A stretch of 24,723 nt of DNA, taken from contig JAGYLT010000005.1 of NCBI GenBank assembly GCA_018400545.1, positions 1 through 24,723 on the forward strand. The letters run 5' to 3'. Position numbers and translations under genes: made by a program. The notes below the pieces were generated by a model. That model was not told where the DNA came from. It saw nothing but the letters and a program-made list of their open reading frames with translations, and did no database searches. The DNA comes from Bacteroidales bacterium. Its GTDB lineage: Bacteria; Bacteroidota; Bacteroidia; Bacteroidales; 4484-276. The first letter of the stretch is position 1, and each line of letters begins with the position of its first letter. Shown here piece after piece: positions 8,853 through 16,734 of the stretch.

Positions 8853-10448
8853 ATGAGAGTAAATGATAAACCCAAAATACTCATAGTTGACGACAAAAAG
8901 GAAAACCTTGTGGCCCTCGAACGAATCCTTCAGGATTTCAATCTTGAGTTTGTAAGGGCATTGTCGGGCAACGAGGCGCTGGTCAATACATTTCTCCACG
9001 ACTTTGCGCTGGCCATCATCGATATCCAAATGCCTGAAATGGATGGCTATGAAACGGTGGAATTCCTGAGGCAGGAGGAGAAAACGAGGTACCTGCCAGT
9101 GATTTTTGTTTCGGCTATTTATAAGGATGATTTTTATGTGGTGAAAGGCATAGAAACCGGCGCTGTTGATCTGATATCGAAACCCATCAATCAGGATATT
9201 TTACGTGGTAAAGTCAAGGTTTTTCTTGATCTCTATACCCAGAAACGCCAACTGGAACGCTTCAATGCCGAACTTAAAATTGCCAAGGATAAAGCCGAGG
9301 CAGCCACGCATACCAAATCGCTTTTCCTGGCCAGCATGTCGCACGAAATCCGCACACCGCTCAATGGCATCATCGGCATGACCAATATCCTGCGGGATAC
9401 CGAGCTTTCAAAAGAGCAAAAGGATTACCTCGATATCATCAACATTTCAGGCAACAACCTCCTGGCCATCATCAATGATATTCTGGATTTTTCAAAAATT
9501 GAATCGGGACAGGTTGAACTGGAAATTATCACTTTCGATTTGATAAAGGAACTTGAGGATATCGTAAAATTGCTGCAGCTAAAAGCCAGGGAAAAGCGCC
9601 TTTGCATGCGCACCGAGATCAGCGATAAAGTGCCCCGGTTCCTGAAAGGCGACCCGCTTCGCCTGAAGCAAATCATTATCAACCTTCTGAATAATGCCAT
9701 CAAATTTACATTGTCGGGAAGCGTAACTTTAAAGGTTGATGTGCTTGATAAAGATCAGACCATCTCCACGCAGAAAAATGCAACCAAGCTGATGTTCCGG
9801 GTTATCGATACCGGTATCGGGATTTCTGAAGAAGGAAAGAAAAAACTTTTCAAGGCATTTTCGCAAACCGAGAGCTCCATTTCGAGAAAGTTCGGAGGCA
9901 CCGGACTGGGACTTGCCATTTCGAAAAACCTCTCCAAAATGATGAACGGAGAAATTGGTGTAGAAAGCGAGATCAACAAAGGTTCGAAATTTTGGTTTAC
10001 CGCAGAATTTGAGATCAGTGAGGGATCGGAAAGAGAAATTCAAAAAACAATAAAAGCCGAAACCCGCGGCGATAAAGCCCTGAAAATTCTGTTGGTCGAA
10101 GACAACCTGATCAACCAGAAGGTGGCCTTGTTTAACCTGAAAAAACTCGGCCACAAGGTCGATCTGGCTGAAAACGGGAAAATTGCTGTGGAAAAGTATA
10201 AGCAGAATTCCTACGATCTGATCCTGATGGATGTGCTGATGCCGGTTATGGACGGCGTTGAAGCCACCCACAAAATCCGGGAATTCGAAAAGGAAAAATC
10301 CGTGGATACCCCCATTCAGATTATTGCCATGACGGCAAGTGCTTTAAAAGGCGAACGTGAGCGGCTCATTGGCGAGGGCATGAACGACTATATCAGCAAG
10401 CCTTTCAAACCGGAGGATCTGGCCAAAATGCTCAGGCTTTCCGCATAA
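8853..10448 (+). CDS. Soluble hybrid kinase, REC-HisKA-HATPase-REC (paralogue)
   Basis: This 531-residue protein shares the architecture of its upstream neighbour: an N-terminal receiver (ILIVDD, Asp57 in [16 protein letters not shown]), HisKA with [10 protein letters not shown] (His164), HATPase with [16 protein letters not shown] and GGTGLGLA, and a C-terminal receiver (Asp460 in LMDVLMP). Long stretches of the first receiver, such as GYETVE and KGIETGAVD, are identical in the two proteins, so they arose by tandem duplication. The coiled-coil between the first receiver and the kinase core is shorter here. It lies 37 bases after the previous gene, probably in the same transcript. No output domain is present. 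Confidence 0.93.
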   Translation: MRVNDKPKILIVDDKKENLVALERILQDFNLEFVRALSGNEALVNTFLHDFALAIIDIQMPEMDGYETVEFLRQEEKTRYLPVIFVSAIYKDDFYVVKGIETGAVDLISKPINQDILRGKVKVFLDLYTQKRQLERFNAELKIAKDKAEAATHTKSLFLASMSHEIRTPLNGIIGMTNILRDTELSKEQKDYLDIINISGNNLLAIINDILDFSKIESGQVELEIITFDLIKELEDIVKLLQLKAREKRLCMRTEISDKVPRFLKGDPLRLKQIIINLLNNAIKFTLSGSVTLKVDVLDKDQTISTQKNATKLMFRVIDTGIGISEEGKKKLFKAFSQTESSISRKFGGTGLGLAISKNLSKMMNGEIGVESEINKGSKFWFTAEFEISEGSEREIQKTIKAETRGDKALKILLVEDNLINQKVALFNLKKLGHKVDLAENGKIAVEKYKQNSYDLILMDVLMPVMDGVEATHKIREFEKEKSVDTPIQIIAMTASALKGERERLIGEGMNDYISKPFKPEDLAKMLRLSA

Positions 10449-10511
10449 ACGCGCTTCGGAGCCGTTGTTTGTTGATGTAATTTAATGTCTTTTTTTTTCA
10501 CCCTCGTCATC

Positions 10512-11312
10512 ATGCAATTCATAGATTTTAAATATAGAACCATTATTGTGTCTGACGTACACCTGGGTATGAAGGATGCCAAGGTAAAGGAACTGATATC
10601 ATACCTATCGGAAAGGCCTACAAAAACCCTGATCCTGAATGGGGATATCATCGATGGATGGCGGCTGCGCAGAAGCGGAAAATGGAAGAAAAAATATACA
10701 CGTTTCTGGAAATACCTCATCAGGATTTCCGTGCACACCAAAATCATCTACCTGAAAGGAAACCATGATGATTTTCTGGAAAATATTGCGCCATTCGGCT
10801 TTGCCAATTTCAGGGTGCTGAATGACTGCACCATCATATCTGGCGGTAAAAAATACCTTGTGATTCACGGTGATGTGTTCGACGCGGTAACCAAAAGCCT
10901 GGTTTGGCTTTCCAAATTCGGGGCATCAGGATACAACATCCTACTGGCCTACAACCGATTCTATAACCGCCGAAGGCTAAAAAAGGGTTTGCCTTACAAA
11001 TCCGTTTCGCAGGAGATTAAACGTAAAGTGAAAATGGCCGCCAATGTGGTGGGAAATTTCGAGGAAAAGGCCATAGCCCTGGCAAAGAATATGGAATACG
11101 ATGGCATCATTTGCGGGCACATCCACACACCGGCGGATAAAATGTTGGATGGTATTCATTACCTGAATTCAGGCGATTGGTTAGAGACCATGTCGGCGCT
11201 TACTGAAGATTTTGAGGGGAACTGGAAAATCGAACGTTACGAGGGGGAAGTGCAAAGCCACATCAGGCTCACCAAACACCGGGGTTCTAAATTCTTGGGA
11301 AGAAATAAGTAA
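10512..11312 (+). CDS. LpxH-like metallophosphoesterase
   Basis: This 266-residue protein carries the full calcineurin-like metallophosphoesterase signature: SDVHLG at 14-19, NGDIIDGW, KGNHDDF, IHGDVFDA and CGHIHTPA. These motifs supply the Asp/His/Asn ligands of a two-metal site. In Bacteroidota, proteins of this type are annotated as UDP-2,3-diacylglucosamine diphosphatases, which make lipid X for lipid A; the substrate here is inferred from family only. The ATG at 10512 is preferred over an in-frame ATG at 10485, because the earlier start adds nine hydrophobic residues not expected for this soluble family. The 3' end overlaps the convergent gene by 26 bases. Confidence 0.8.
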   Translation: MQFIDFKYRTIIVSDVHLGMKDAKVKELISYLSERPTKTLILNGDIIDGWRLRRSGKWKKKYTRFWKYLIRISVHTKIIYLKGNHDDFLENIAPFGFANFRVLNDCTIISGGKKYLVIHGDVFDAVTKSLVWLSKFGASGYNILLAYNRFYNRRRLKKGLPYKSVSQEIKRKVKMAANVVGNFEEKAIALAKNMEYDGIICGHIHTPADKMLDGIHYLNSGDWLETMSALTEDFEGNWKIERYEGEVQSHIRLTKHRGSKFLGRNK

Positions 11313-12723
11313 ATCCAAGAAATGCCCCAATCTGGCTGTAGATTGGATTGGCAATATATTCCCGCTCCCCGAAAAGGCTATGCTCAATGGTCGGGTCACT
11401 TAAATTGATAAGCTGCCTGGCATTTTTTCTGCTTCCAAAGGTGAAGCTCGCTCCGAGGCTCAAATCATATTTTTCGGTCTTCCAGATCACCCCGCCGGAA
11501 ATATGATACAGGTTGTTGTAGATTTTTCCCGGCACAAATTCTGTGTCAGGATTCAGTTCCGATTCGTCCAGATGATTAAAGTCGGTGCGGAAACCGATGA
11601 TGCCTTCAAAATTCTTAAGCACATTTTTTTGAAGCGCCACAGCGGCATTCAGCACAGGTTTACTGGCCAGAAACATATTGCCAAAGCCTTCGTATTGTCC
11701 GGGAGTAATCAACTGAAATTCTCCGTCAGGTTCCAGTTTCTCGAGAATTCTGTATTTTTTAATGGGTGCAAAAAACGAGATTTTCGTATGCAGTTTTATT
11801 TCTTCCGAAATATCCGTATCGGCACCCAGGTCGATTGAAAACGGTGAGCGGTATCTGGTGGGTACTTTTAATTGCCAAACCGAAAGTTTAAGCGGATCAC
11901 CTTCCTGTTCTGGCACGACTTTTACGATGTCACGTTTCAGGTCGCTTTTGGAAATAAAACCGAGATTTATCCTCGGTGTGGTGATGTTCAGGCCAAACCT
12001 GGCAAAAGGGGTTTCCAGTGTTGCGCCGACAATTATAAGCAGCCCGAAAGCCGTCGATCTAATCTCATCCGTGAAACGTGTGCTGCCGTAGATTGCCGGA
12101 AGGCTATCCACCTCATTTGGCGCGTAAACATCGGCGTTTTCACTCAAATAGTAATTCTGCGTTCTGAAGGTGCCAAACAGCGAGATACCCAACCCGAAAC
12201 CTTCCCTGATCTCTTTTCCGTATCCCATACCGGCCCAATCTTCCCTGATTTTGTTGTAGTAGCTAAAACTGCCCACATAATATTCGCTGCCGGAAATTTC
12301 GGGATACAGGTCGGTTTCGTAGCTGGTACGATAACTGGTTCGGATATTACTGTAATGCCGGTTCATGAAGGCTAGCGTTAAACTGATGGGCAGGTTGGGT
12401 ACTTTTTGAATAAACGATACAATTTGCGGCATGCCGTCAACATTGGTGGATTGCAGGTCCATGTCCTTTCCCACGATGTCTTTTCCGTTGAAAATGCCGA
12501 GGTAATACCCGTCGCTGCTCACCGAGAGGCTGGAGTTTTCAATAAAAGCAAGGCCGGCCGGATTGTAAAAAATAGCACTGTTATCGCGCACACCGGCGGT
12601 AACGGCACCGGCAAGCATGTTCGACCTGGAGCCAACGCTGTTGAGCCAGTAATTGAATTCCTGCGAAATCAACGATGCCGGCCACATCAGAATGCCAAGT
12701 ATTGCGATGAATGTTATCCTCAA
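11287..12723 (-). CDS. FadL/OmpP1-like outer membrane beta-barrel protein
   Basis: This 478-residue protein has a signal peptide (about 1-20, ending SLISQ) followed by the segment NMLAGAVTAGVRDNSAIFYNPAG, here cited by its key NPAG and the preceding Gly/Ala-rich part. That segment matches the N-terminus of FadL/OmpP1 hydrophobic-compound transporters and PorV-like barrels. The remainder alternates aromatic and polar residues in beta-strand style and ends FTYFFPRI. The cargo is unknown. It runs convergently to the LpxH-like gene, with the two stop regions overlapping by 26 bases. It is unlikely to belong to any neighbouring operon. A TAGCTTTG element on the - strand 20 bases upstream may be its promoter. 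Confidence 0.75.
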   Translation of the reverse strand: MRITFIAILGILMWPASLISQEFNYWLNSVGSRSNMLAGAVTAGVRDNSAIFYNPAGLAFIENSSLSVSSDGYYLGIFNGKDIVGKDMDLQSTNVDGMPQIVSFIQKVPNLPISLTLAFMNRHYSNIRTSYRTSYETDLYPEISGSEYYVGSFSYYNKIREDWAGMGYGKEIREGFGLGISLFGTFRTQNYYLSENADVYAPNEVDSLPAIYGSTRFTDEIRSTAFGLLIIVGATLETPFARFGLNITTPRINLGFISKSDLKRDIVKVVPEQEGDPLKLSVWQLKVPTRYRSPFSIDLGADTDISEEIKLHTKISFFAPIKKYRILEKLEPDGEFQLITPGQYEGFGNMFLASKPVLNAAVALQKNVLKNFEGIIGFRTDFNHLDESELNPDTEFVPGKIYNNLYHISGGVIWKTEKYDLSLGASFTFGSRKNARQLINLSDPTIEHSLFGEREYIANPIYSQIGAFLGFTYFFPRI

Positions 12724-12742
12724 GATTCAGAATTTAGATATG

Positions 12743-12750
12743 CAAAGCTA
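12743..12750 (-). promoter_or_regulatory. Possible -7 element for the FadL-like gene
   Basis: On the - strand this reads TAGCTTTG, a match to TAnnTTTG, about 20 bases before the start codon. No matching -33 element was found at the normal spacing, so the call is weak. Confidence 0.3.
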
Positions 12751-13051
12751 AGAAACCATTTTAAAAAATAAATTTGACCATTCGGCTCAAAAGTATCAAA
12801 TTTGGATGTTGAAATTTAAAAATATTTCATATGATTTGTAACCCTGCTATTAACGCTTTGGCAGACTTCCCATTACATTTGAAAGCAGGTACCTTAAAAA
12901 TAGCTAACGATTCAATTGCTGTTTTTTTAAGCAATTGTACAATCGGTTGAGATTTCATGGTCAACTAAAAGTGACTATGTCAAAAAAAAAAGGTTCTACT
13001 ACCATTTTTGTGGGTAACATTCTCATTGCTGGTTATTGTATGTTTTTAAAT

Positions 13052-13086
13052 AGTTGGCAGTCTGCAGTATCCAGTAGGCAGTAATT
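13052..13086 (+). repeat. Left heptamer array of a nested inverted repeat
   Basis: Five consecutive 7-base units begin AGT: AGTTGGC, AGTCTGC, AGTATCC, AGTAGGC, AGTAATT. The first 17 bases are complementary, with one mismatch, to 13153-13169. This arm and the right arm could form a long stem enclosing about 66 AT-rich bases. Confidence 0.7.
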
Positions 13087-13152
13087 GCGGTAAATAGATA
13101 GCATAAAAATTTATTAAGTTTTTATTAAAGATTTCTTCAAAAAGCCTCAGCG

Positions 13153-13183
13153 ACTGCGGACTGCCAACTGTGGACTGCCGACT
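13153..13183 (+). repeat. Right heptamer array of a nested inverted repeat
   Basis: Four consecutive 7-base units plus a partial one begin ACT: ACTGCGG, ACTGCCA, ACTGTGG, ACTGCCG, ACT. It is the inverted counterpart of the array at 13052-13086. Confidence 0.7.
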
Positions 13184-13293
13184 TTTTGTGTGTTTTTCTG
13201 TAGGACCTTCCACAAAATTTGCAGTAGTGCCGTTTTTTTTTTTGACAGGATTGCGAAAAGCTCATCACGAACATAAATACATATTTAATTATG

Positions 13294-13301
13294 TAAGTTT
13301 G
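13294..13301 (+). promoter_or_regulatory. Possible -7 promoter element for the PKD protein gene
   Basis: TAAGTTTG matches TAnnTTTG and lies 41 bases before the start codon. No good -33 element is visible at 19-21 bases upstream. Confidence 0.4.
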
Positions 13302-13342
13302 AAAAAAACCTTTTAATTCGCGCTTATTTTAAATCCAATAAC

Positions 13343-14620
13343 ATGAAAAAAATTACACTACCCTTACTGTCGATCTTCTTGATTACCTCAACTACTCTGC
13401 TTTTTAGCTCATTTACGGATAAAGAAAAGCAACAAACCCGCGAAAACACACCCGGCACCGTTACCTTTTCCGTTACCACCGAAAGTGAGGGAGGCTCGTA
13501 TGCCCCCAGGCATGTGCTTGCTATTTGGGTTGAACACGCCGGCGAATTTGTAAAAACCCGCAAGGCCATGGCCAATCAGCGGATACAATATCTGTACACC
13601 TGGAAAGCGGCTTCCAATTACAATGTAACAGACGCCATCACCGGCCCGACAATATTCAACCATACTTCTCACACCGTTGAATGGGATTGTACAGATCTGG
13701 ACGGAAATGTGGTTGAAGACGGAGAATATGTGATGTGGATCGAATATACCGAAAAGCATGCACAGGGCCCGCTCTTCAACATCGCTTTCGAAAAAGTCCC
13801 GGAAGGTTTTAACATCACACCTCCCGATGAAGATTATTTTAAAGATATGCAACTCACCTGGGAACCAGAATTAGTTTTGGTTGCCGATTTCACCGCCGAT
13901 GTGGAAGAAACCTGTTTGGAAGACACAGTGATTTTTACGGATAATTCAACTGGTGCAACCACCTGGGACTGGGATTTTGGTGAAGGTGCCGATCCGGCTA
14001 CTGCCAATGCGCAAGGCCCTCACGAAGTGGTTTATTCAACAGCGGGTAGCAAAACCGTTTCGCTAACCATCGACCAGGGCATCACCCAAACCAAAACCGA
14101 CTACATTACGGTGCAACCGGATGCCGTGGCCGGTTTTACCTGGACACAGCAAAACAGAACCATTACTTTCATCAATACTTCAGAAAATGCTGATGCCTAT
14201 TCATGGAACTTTGGCGATGGAAATACCACCAACGAAGAAAACCCTGTGCATACTTTTGAAGAGGATGGCACCTACAACGTCAGCCTTATCGCAATACCTG
14301 TATTGTGCGATGATGACATGTACATCGAAGAAATTGTAATCAACACTGTGGGAATTTCTGATCCGGAAACGGAAGATGCAATTTCCGTTTTTCCAAATCC
14401 GGGAGATGGCATATTTAATATTAATATTGCTGAAGATTGGGAAAACTGCACCATTTCACTTTTTGACGCATCCGGACAAATCATGCTAAAACAAAACTAT
14501 TCGGGGGCGCAAAAAGGTTCATCACTTACATTTGGAAATCACCAGATTAAATCAGGAATCTATATTTTAAACATCAGACATGAAAAAGGACAGCAAATAC
14601 AAAAGGTACTGGTAAAATAA
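13343..14620 (+). CDS. Secreted DUF2271-PKD-PKD protein with type IX sorting domain
   Basis: This 425-residue protein has a signal peptide (about 1-24). A domain at about 38-155 resembles DUF2271: VTFSVTTESEGG, APRHVLAIWVE, and WDCTDLDGNVVEDGEYVMWIEYTE. Two PKD domains follow, at about 180-260 (WDWDFGEGADP, then VVYSTAGSKTVSLTI) and about 262-335 (YSWNFGDGN, VHTFEEDGTYNVSL). The C-terminal 80 residues form a type A sorting domain (ISVFPNPGDGIFNI ... GIYILNI ... KVLVK), so the protein should cross the outer membrane by T9SS and be attached or released. DUF2271 proteins are normally stand-alone periplasmic proteins of uncertain function, so this architecture is unusual. No catalytic site is evident. 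Confidence 0.82.
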   Translation: MKKITLPLLSIFLITSTTLLFSSFTDKEKQQTRENTPGTVTFSVTTESEGGSYAPRHVLAIWVEHAGEFVKTRKAMANQRIQYLYTWKAASNYNVTDAITGPTIFNHTSHTVEWDCTDLDGNVVEDGEYVMWIEYTEKHAQGPLFNIAFEKVPEGFNITPPDEDYFKDMQLTWEPELVLVADFTADVEETCLEDTVIFTDNSTGATTWDWDFGEGADPATANAQGPHEVVYSTAGSKTVSLTIDQGITQTKTDYITVQPDAVAGFTWTQQNRTITFINTSENADAYSWNFGDGNTTNEENPVHTFEEDGTYNVSLIAIPVLCDDDMYIEEIVINTVGISDPETEDAISVFPNPGDGIFNINIAEDWENCTISLFDASGQIMLKQNYSGAQKGSSLTFGNHQIKSGIYILNIRHEKGQQIQKVLVK

Positions 14621-14642
14621 TTCCGTTGATCAAGATATTACA

Positions 14643-14669
14643 AAAAGCCCACCTTTGCTGTGGGCTTTT
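14643..14669. terminator. Bidirectional intrinsic terminator
   Basis: AAAAGCCCAC, a seven-base loop CTTTGCT, then GTGGGCTTTT form a perfect 10-bp stem with A's on one side and T's on the other. It lies between two convergent genes ending at 14620 (+) and 14690 (-), so it can serve both. Confidence 0.85.
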
Positions 14670-14689
14670 ATTTTGCCAAAAAGAAAAAT

Positions 14690-15394
14690 TTAACCCACCA
14701 GGCTGATTTTTTCCAACACTCTGATATCAGGGATGTGAACACGATCGCCATCCATTTCAATGACTTTTTCCGTTTTAAACTCTTTCAAAATCCTGATTAC
14801 ACTTTCCTTCGAAAGGTTGGTCATATCTGCCAGGTCCTGCCGGGTTAATGGCATACCAAACTCGGTTGAACCATAAATATCTTTGCTGAGGTATAACAAA
14901 GCATCCGCCACGCGACCCGGCATTTGTTTCTGGGTCAGATCTGAAAACTTATTAAAGCTGTAAATAGCATTACGATTAATATGCTCGATGTATTTTTCAG
15001 CAAAATCCGGATTCGAGCGGATGGCTTCCCTGAATCGCTGCCGGGTAATAAAACATATGGTGCAATTTTCGAGGGCAGTGGCAGAATAATAGTTTCTGCC
15101 ATCGAGAAATATGCCGGGTCCCCCAAACATCTGAACGGGTTTTACAAGTTTTAGAATAAGTCCGCGGTCGTTTTGCCCTTCCAGGAATATTTTTGCAAGT
15201 CCGCTGGTAAGCATTAAAATATGTGTAGCAGCTGAACCCTGTTTAAAAATCATTTCCCCCTTGCGGTATGATGCCTCAAACCGCTCCTGGTTCAGCCTTT
15301 CCAGTTGTTCGGCAGTCAGTAAACTAAATAACGGCGATCGCTTATTACAATCGCTGCAGTTATTACAGTTTGATGATTTTTGAAATTGTATCAT
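14690..15394 (-). CDS. FNR-like Crp/Fnr family transcription regulator
   Basis: This 234-residue regulator has an N-terminal cysteine cluster (Cys10, Cys13, Cys16), a cyclic-nucleotide-binding-type beta-roll at about 25-140 (KGEMIFKQGS, ILMLTSGLAKIF), the long dimer helix at about 135-165, and a winged helix-turn-helix at about 178-205 (LTRQDLADMTNLSKESVIRIL). Cys114, in the ENCTICF segment, aligns with the fourth cluster ligand of E. coli FNR. The set of four cysteines suggests an oxygen-labile [4Fe-4S] sensor; this is inferred from spacing only. It is divergent from the cytochrome operon and is the obvious candidate regulator of it. Confidence 0.88.
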   Translation of the reverse strand: MIQFQKSSNCNNCSDCNKRSPLFSLLTAEQLERLNQERFEASYRKGEMIFKQGSAATHILMLTSGLAKIFLEGQNDRGLILKLVKPVQMFGGPGIFLDGRNYYSATALENCTICFITRQRFREAIRSNPDFAEKYIEHINRNAIYSFNKFSDLTQKQMPGRVADALLYLSKDIYGSTEFGMPLTRQDLADMTNLSKESVIRILKEFKTEKVIEMDGDRVHIPDIRVLEKISLVG

Positions 15395-15426
15395 TTAAAA
15401 AAGTAGTTTCTTTAATCGTAAGTCAG

Positions 15427-15434
15427 CAAAAATA
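15427..15434 (-). promoter_or_regulatory. Possible -7 element for the FNR-like regulator
   Basis: On the - strand this reads TATTTTTG, matching TAnnTTTG, 33 bases before the start. No -33 partner was found at normal spacing. Confidence 0.35.
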
Positions 15435-15478
15435 AGCATATTAAAAAAACATGAAACATTAAAATCAAGTAATTATTG

Positions 15479-15523
15479 ACATGGATTCGTAAAAGCAGTG
15501 ATAAATAATTAGGAAATCCATGT
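15479..15523. promoter_or_regulatory. 9-bp inverted repeat in the divergent intergenic region
   Basis: ACATGGATT and its exact complement AATCCATGT are separated by 27 bases, in the middle of the region between the regulator and the hexaheme gene. It could be a two-site operator or chance; no family is assigned. Confidence 0.3.
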
Positions 15524-15549
15524 AATATACAGATGTAGATTTTTCGATG

Positions 15550-15565
15550 TGTTAACGGCATAACA
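15550..15565. promoter_or_regulatory. Putative Crp/Fnr-family operator TGTTA-N6-TAACA
   Basis: TGTTA, six bases, TAACA is a 16-base dyad with the geometry of CRP/FNR-family sites. It ends one base before a TAnnTTTG element. The same half-site and spacing occur before the second transcription unit at 18667-18682. This makes both sites candidates for the adjacent FNR-like protein. Overlap with the core promoter would favour repression. Confidence 0.45.
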
Positions 15566-15566
15566 G

Positions 15567-15574
15567 TACTTTTG
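15567..15574 (+). promoter_or_regulatory. -7 promoter element of the cytochrome operon
   Basis: TACTTTTG is a full TAnnTTTG match 45 bases before the hexaheme cytochrome start. The -33 region (TTTTTCG around 15540-15546) is only a weak match. Confidence 0.5.
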
Positions 15575-15618
15575 ACAATCGAATCAAATACTTCATTTTA
15601 TACTTAAATCGCAGACTT

Positions 15619-16641
15619 ATGAGAAAGATTAGTTTAGCACACGTTTTTATGTTGATGATCCTGGCGCTGGCAGTAGCAGCAGGATGTACAAAAGAAGGAC
15701 CGGCAGGCCCGCAAGGCCCTGCAGGTGAAGACGGAACCGATGGCGTTGACGGAAATGCCTCATGTATCCAGTGTCACACCATTGAATACATGAATCAGAT
15801 CGAAGAGCAGTATGCCATGTCGGGTCACTCGGCAGGTTTGTATGTTGGCTATGCCGGTAGCCGTAACGATTGCGCCATGTGCCACTCCGATGAGGGATTC
15901 CGTGAAACGCAACACACCGGACTGGATACGACCGCAAATGATATTCCAATTCCAACCCACATTCAGTGTTCCACCTGTCACAGTTTCCACCAGACACTGG
16001 ACTTCGAAAACGACGGACCCGATTACGCCGTTCGCGAAAACGGACCGGTTGATTTGCTGATGTATCGCGGAAGTGAACCTCCTGTTAACCTCGACTTCGG
16101 CAACAATTCAAACCTCTGTTTGAATTGCCACCAGCCAAGGAGGGCAGAACCAGAGGATGACGGAAGTGGAATGTTCACCATTACCAGCACCCACTATGGT
16201 CCGCACCACGGTACACAGGGAACATTCCTGCAGGGCATCGGCGGCGCTGAAATTGGTGTTGGCTATCCGGAACCTGGAAGCTCAACCCACACCCAGGCCG
16301 GTTGTACAGGTTGCCACATGCATGAATATGCCGATGAAGAAGGCGGACACACCTGGAAAGTTCCGGTTGCTTCCTGCACACCCTGTCACGAAGGTGCCAC
16401 AACCCTCGATATAAACGGCGTGCAAACCGAGATCGAAGATTTGATGGAACAACTGAAAGATGAGCTGTTGGCACTTGGCATAATAGACGAAGAAGGTCAC
16501 CCGATACCGGGTACCTATCCGTTGGTTCAGGTTCAGGCATTTTACAACTATGCCGGTCTGGTTGACGACCGCAGCAATGGTGTTCACAATCCCGGATACA
16601 TCAAACAGCTCGTAACCAACTCGATCAATGTATTAGACTAA
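15619..16641 (+). CDS. Hexaheme c-type cytochrome lipoprotein with collagen-like stalk
   Basis: This 340-residue protein begins with a lipoprotein signal ending AVAAGC (lipidated Cys23). Next comes a collagen-like Gly-X-Y stretch at about 27-46 (GPAGPQGPAGEDGTDG). Six intact CXXCH heme motifs follow: CIQCH at 49-53, then CAMCH, CSTCH, CLNCH, CTGCH and CTPCH. It should be anchored to a membrane and exposed to the periplasm or cell surface, where it would carry electrons. The C-terminal 70 residues contain a helical segment (EDLMEQLKDELLAL) without heme sites. It is the first gene of a four-gene unit with a monoheme lipoprotein, a beta-barrel and a cytochrome c. The redox partner is not known. 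Confidence 0.9.
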   Translation: MRKISLAHVFMLMILALAVAAGCTKEGPAGPQGPAGEDGTDGVDGNASCIQCHTIEYMNQIEEQYAMSGHSAGLYVGYAGSRNDCAMCHSDEGFRETQHTGLDTTANDIPIPTHIQCSTCHSFHQTLDFENDGPDYAVRENGPVDLLMYRGSEPPVNLDFGNNSNLCLNCHQPRRAEPEDDGSGMFTITSTHYGPHHGTQGTFLQGIGGAEIGVGYPEPGSSTHTQAGCTGCHMHEYADEEGGHTWKVPVASCTPCHEGATTLDINGVQTEIEDLMEQLKDELLALGIIDEEGHPIPGTYPLVQVQAFYNYAGLVDDRSNGVHNPGYIKQLVTNSINVLD

Positions 16642-16652
16642 AATATTTGATT

Positions 16653-16700
16653 ACCAAAAAAGGGGTTTCTTAGAAAATACTCTATTGAAACCTTTTTGGT
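16653..16700 (+). terminator. Imperfect intergenic hairpin after the hexaheme gene
   Basis: ACCAAAAAAGGGGTTTC pairs with GAAACCTTTTTGGT downstream, with small bulges, leaving a loop of about 17 bases. It lies between the first and second genes of the unit. It could partially terminate transcription or stabilise the upstream message. Confidence 0.4.
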
Positions 16701-16734
16701 TGATCACATAACTGTCACCCAAAATTTGAATTTT

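Larger units (their letters stand above)
12978..13247. mobile_element. Candidate MITE-like non-coding element with terminal inverted repeats
   Basis: The 619-base gap between the FadL-like and PKD genes holds no gene but is structured. TGTCA plus ten A's plus a 22-base block (12978-13013) recurs in inverted orientation at 13210-13247 as a complementary 22-base block, eleven T's and TGACA. The 22-base blocks match at 17 of 22 positions by eye. Nested inside are inverted heptamer arrays at 13052-13086 and 13153-13183. An element of about 270 bases with long imperfect inverted ends and no coding capacity fits a miniature inverted-repeat element. No target-site duplication was recognised, so a structured RNA or dispersed hairpin family remains possible. 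Confidence 0.45.

Noticed and set aside
10485..10511. Earlier ATG for the metallophosphoesterase
   Set aside because: It adds a short hydrophobic run not expected in the family; the ATG at 10512 leads straight into the conserved fold.
12724..12977. Hidden small gene in the AT-rich gap before the candidate MITE
   Set aside because: No open frame with a credible start or composition was seen; only short inverted CAATTG motifs are present.
13052..13183. CRISPR-like repeat array
   Set aside because: The units are only seven bases, contiguous and degenerate, with no spacers and no cas genes nearby.
15572..15587. FNR box TTGAC...ATCAA upstream of the hexaheme gene
   Set aside because: Half-sites are six bases apart rather than the four of the classical FNR box, and one is imperfect; the nearby TGTTA-N6-TAACA dyad is better.
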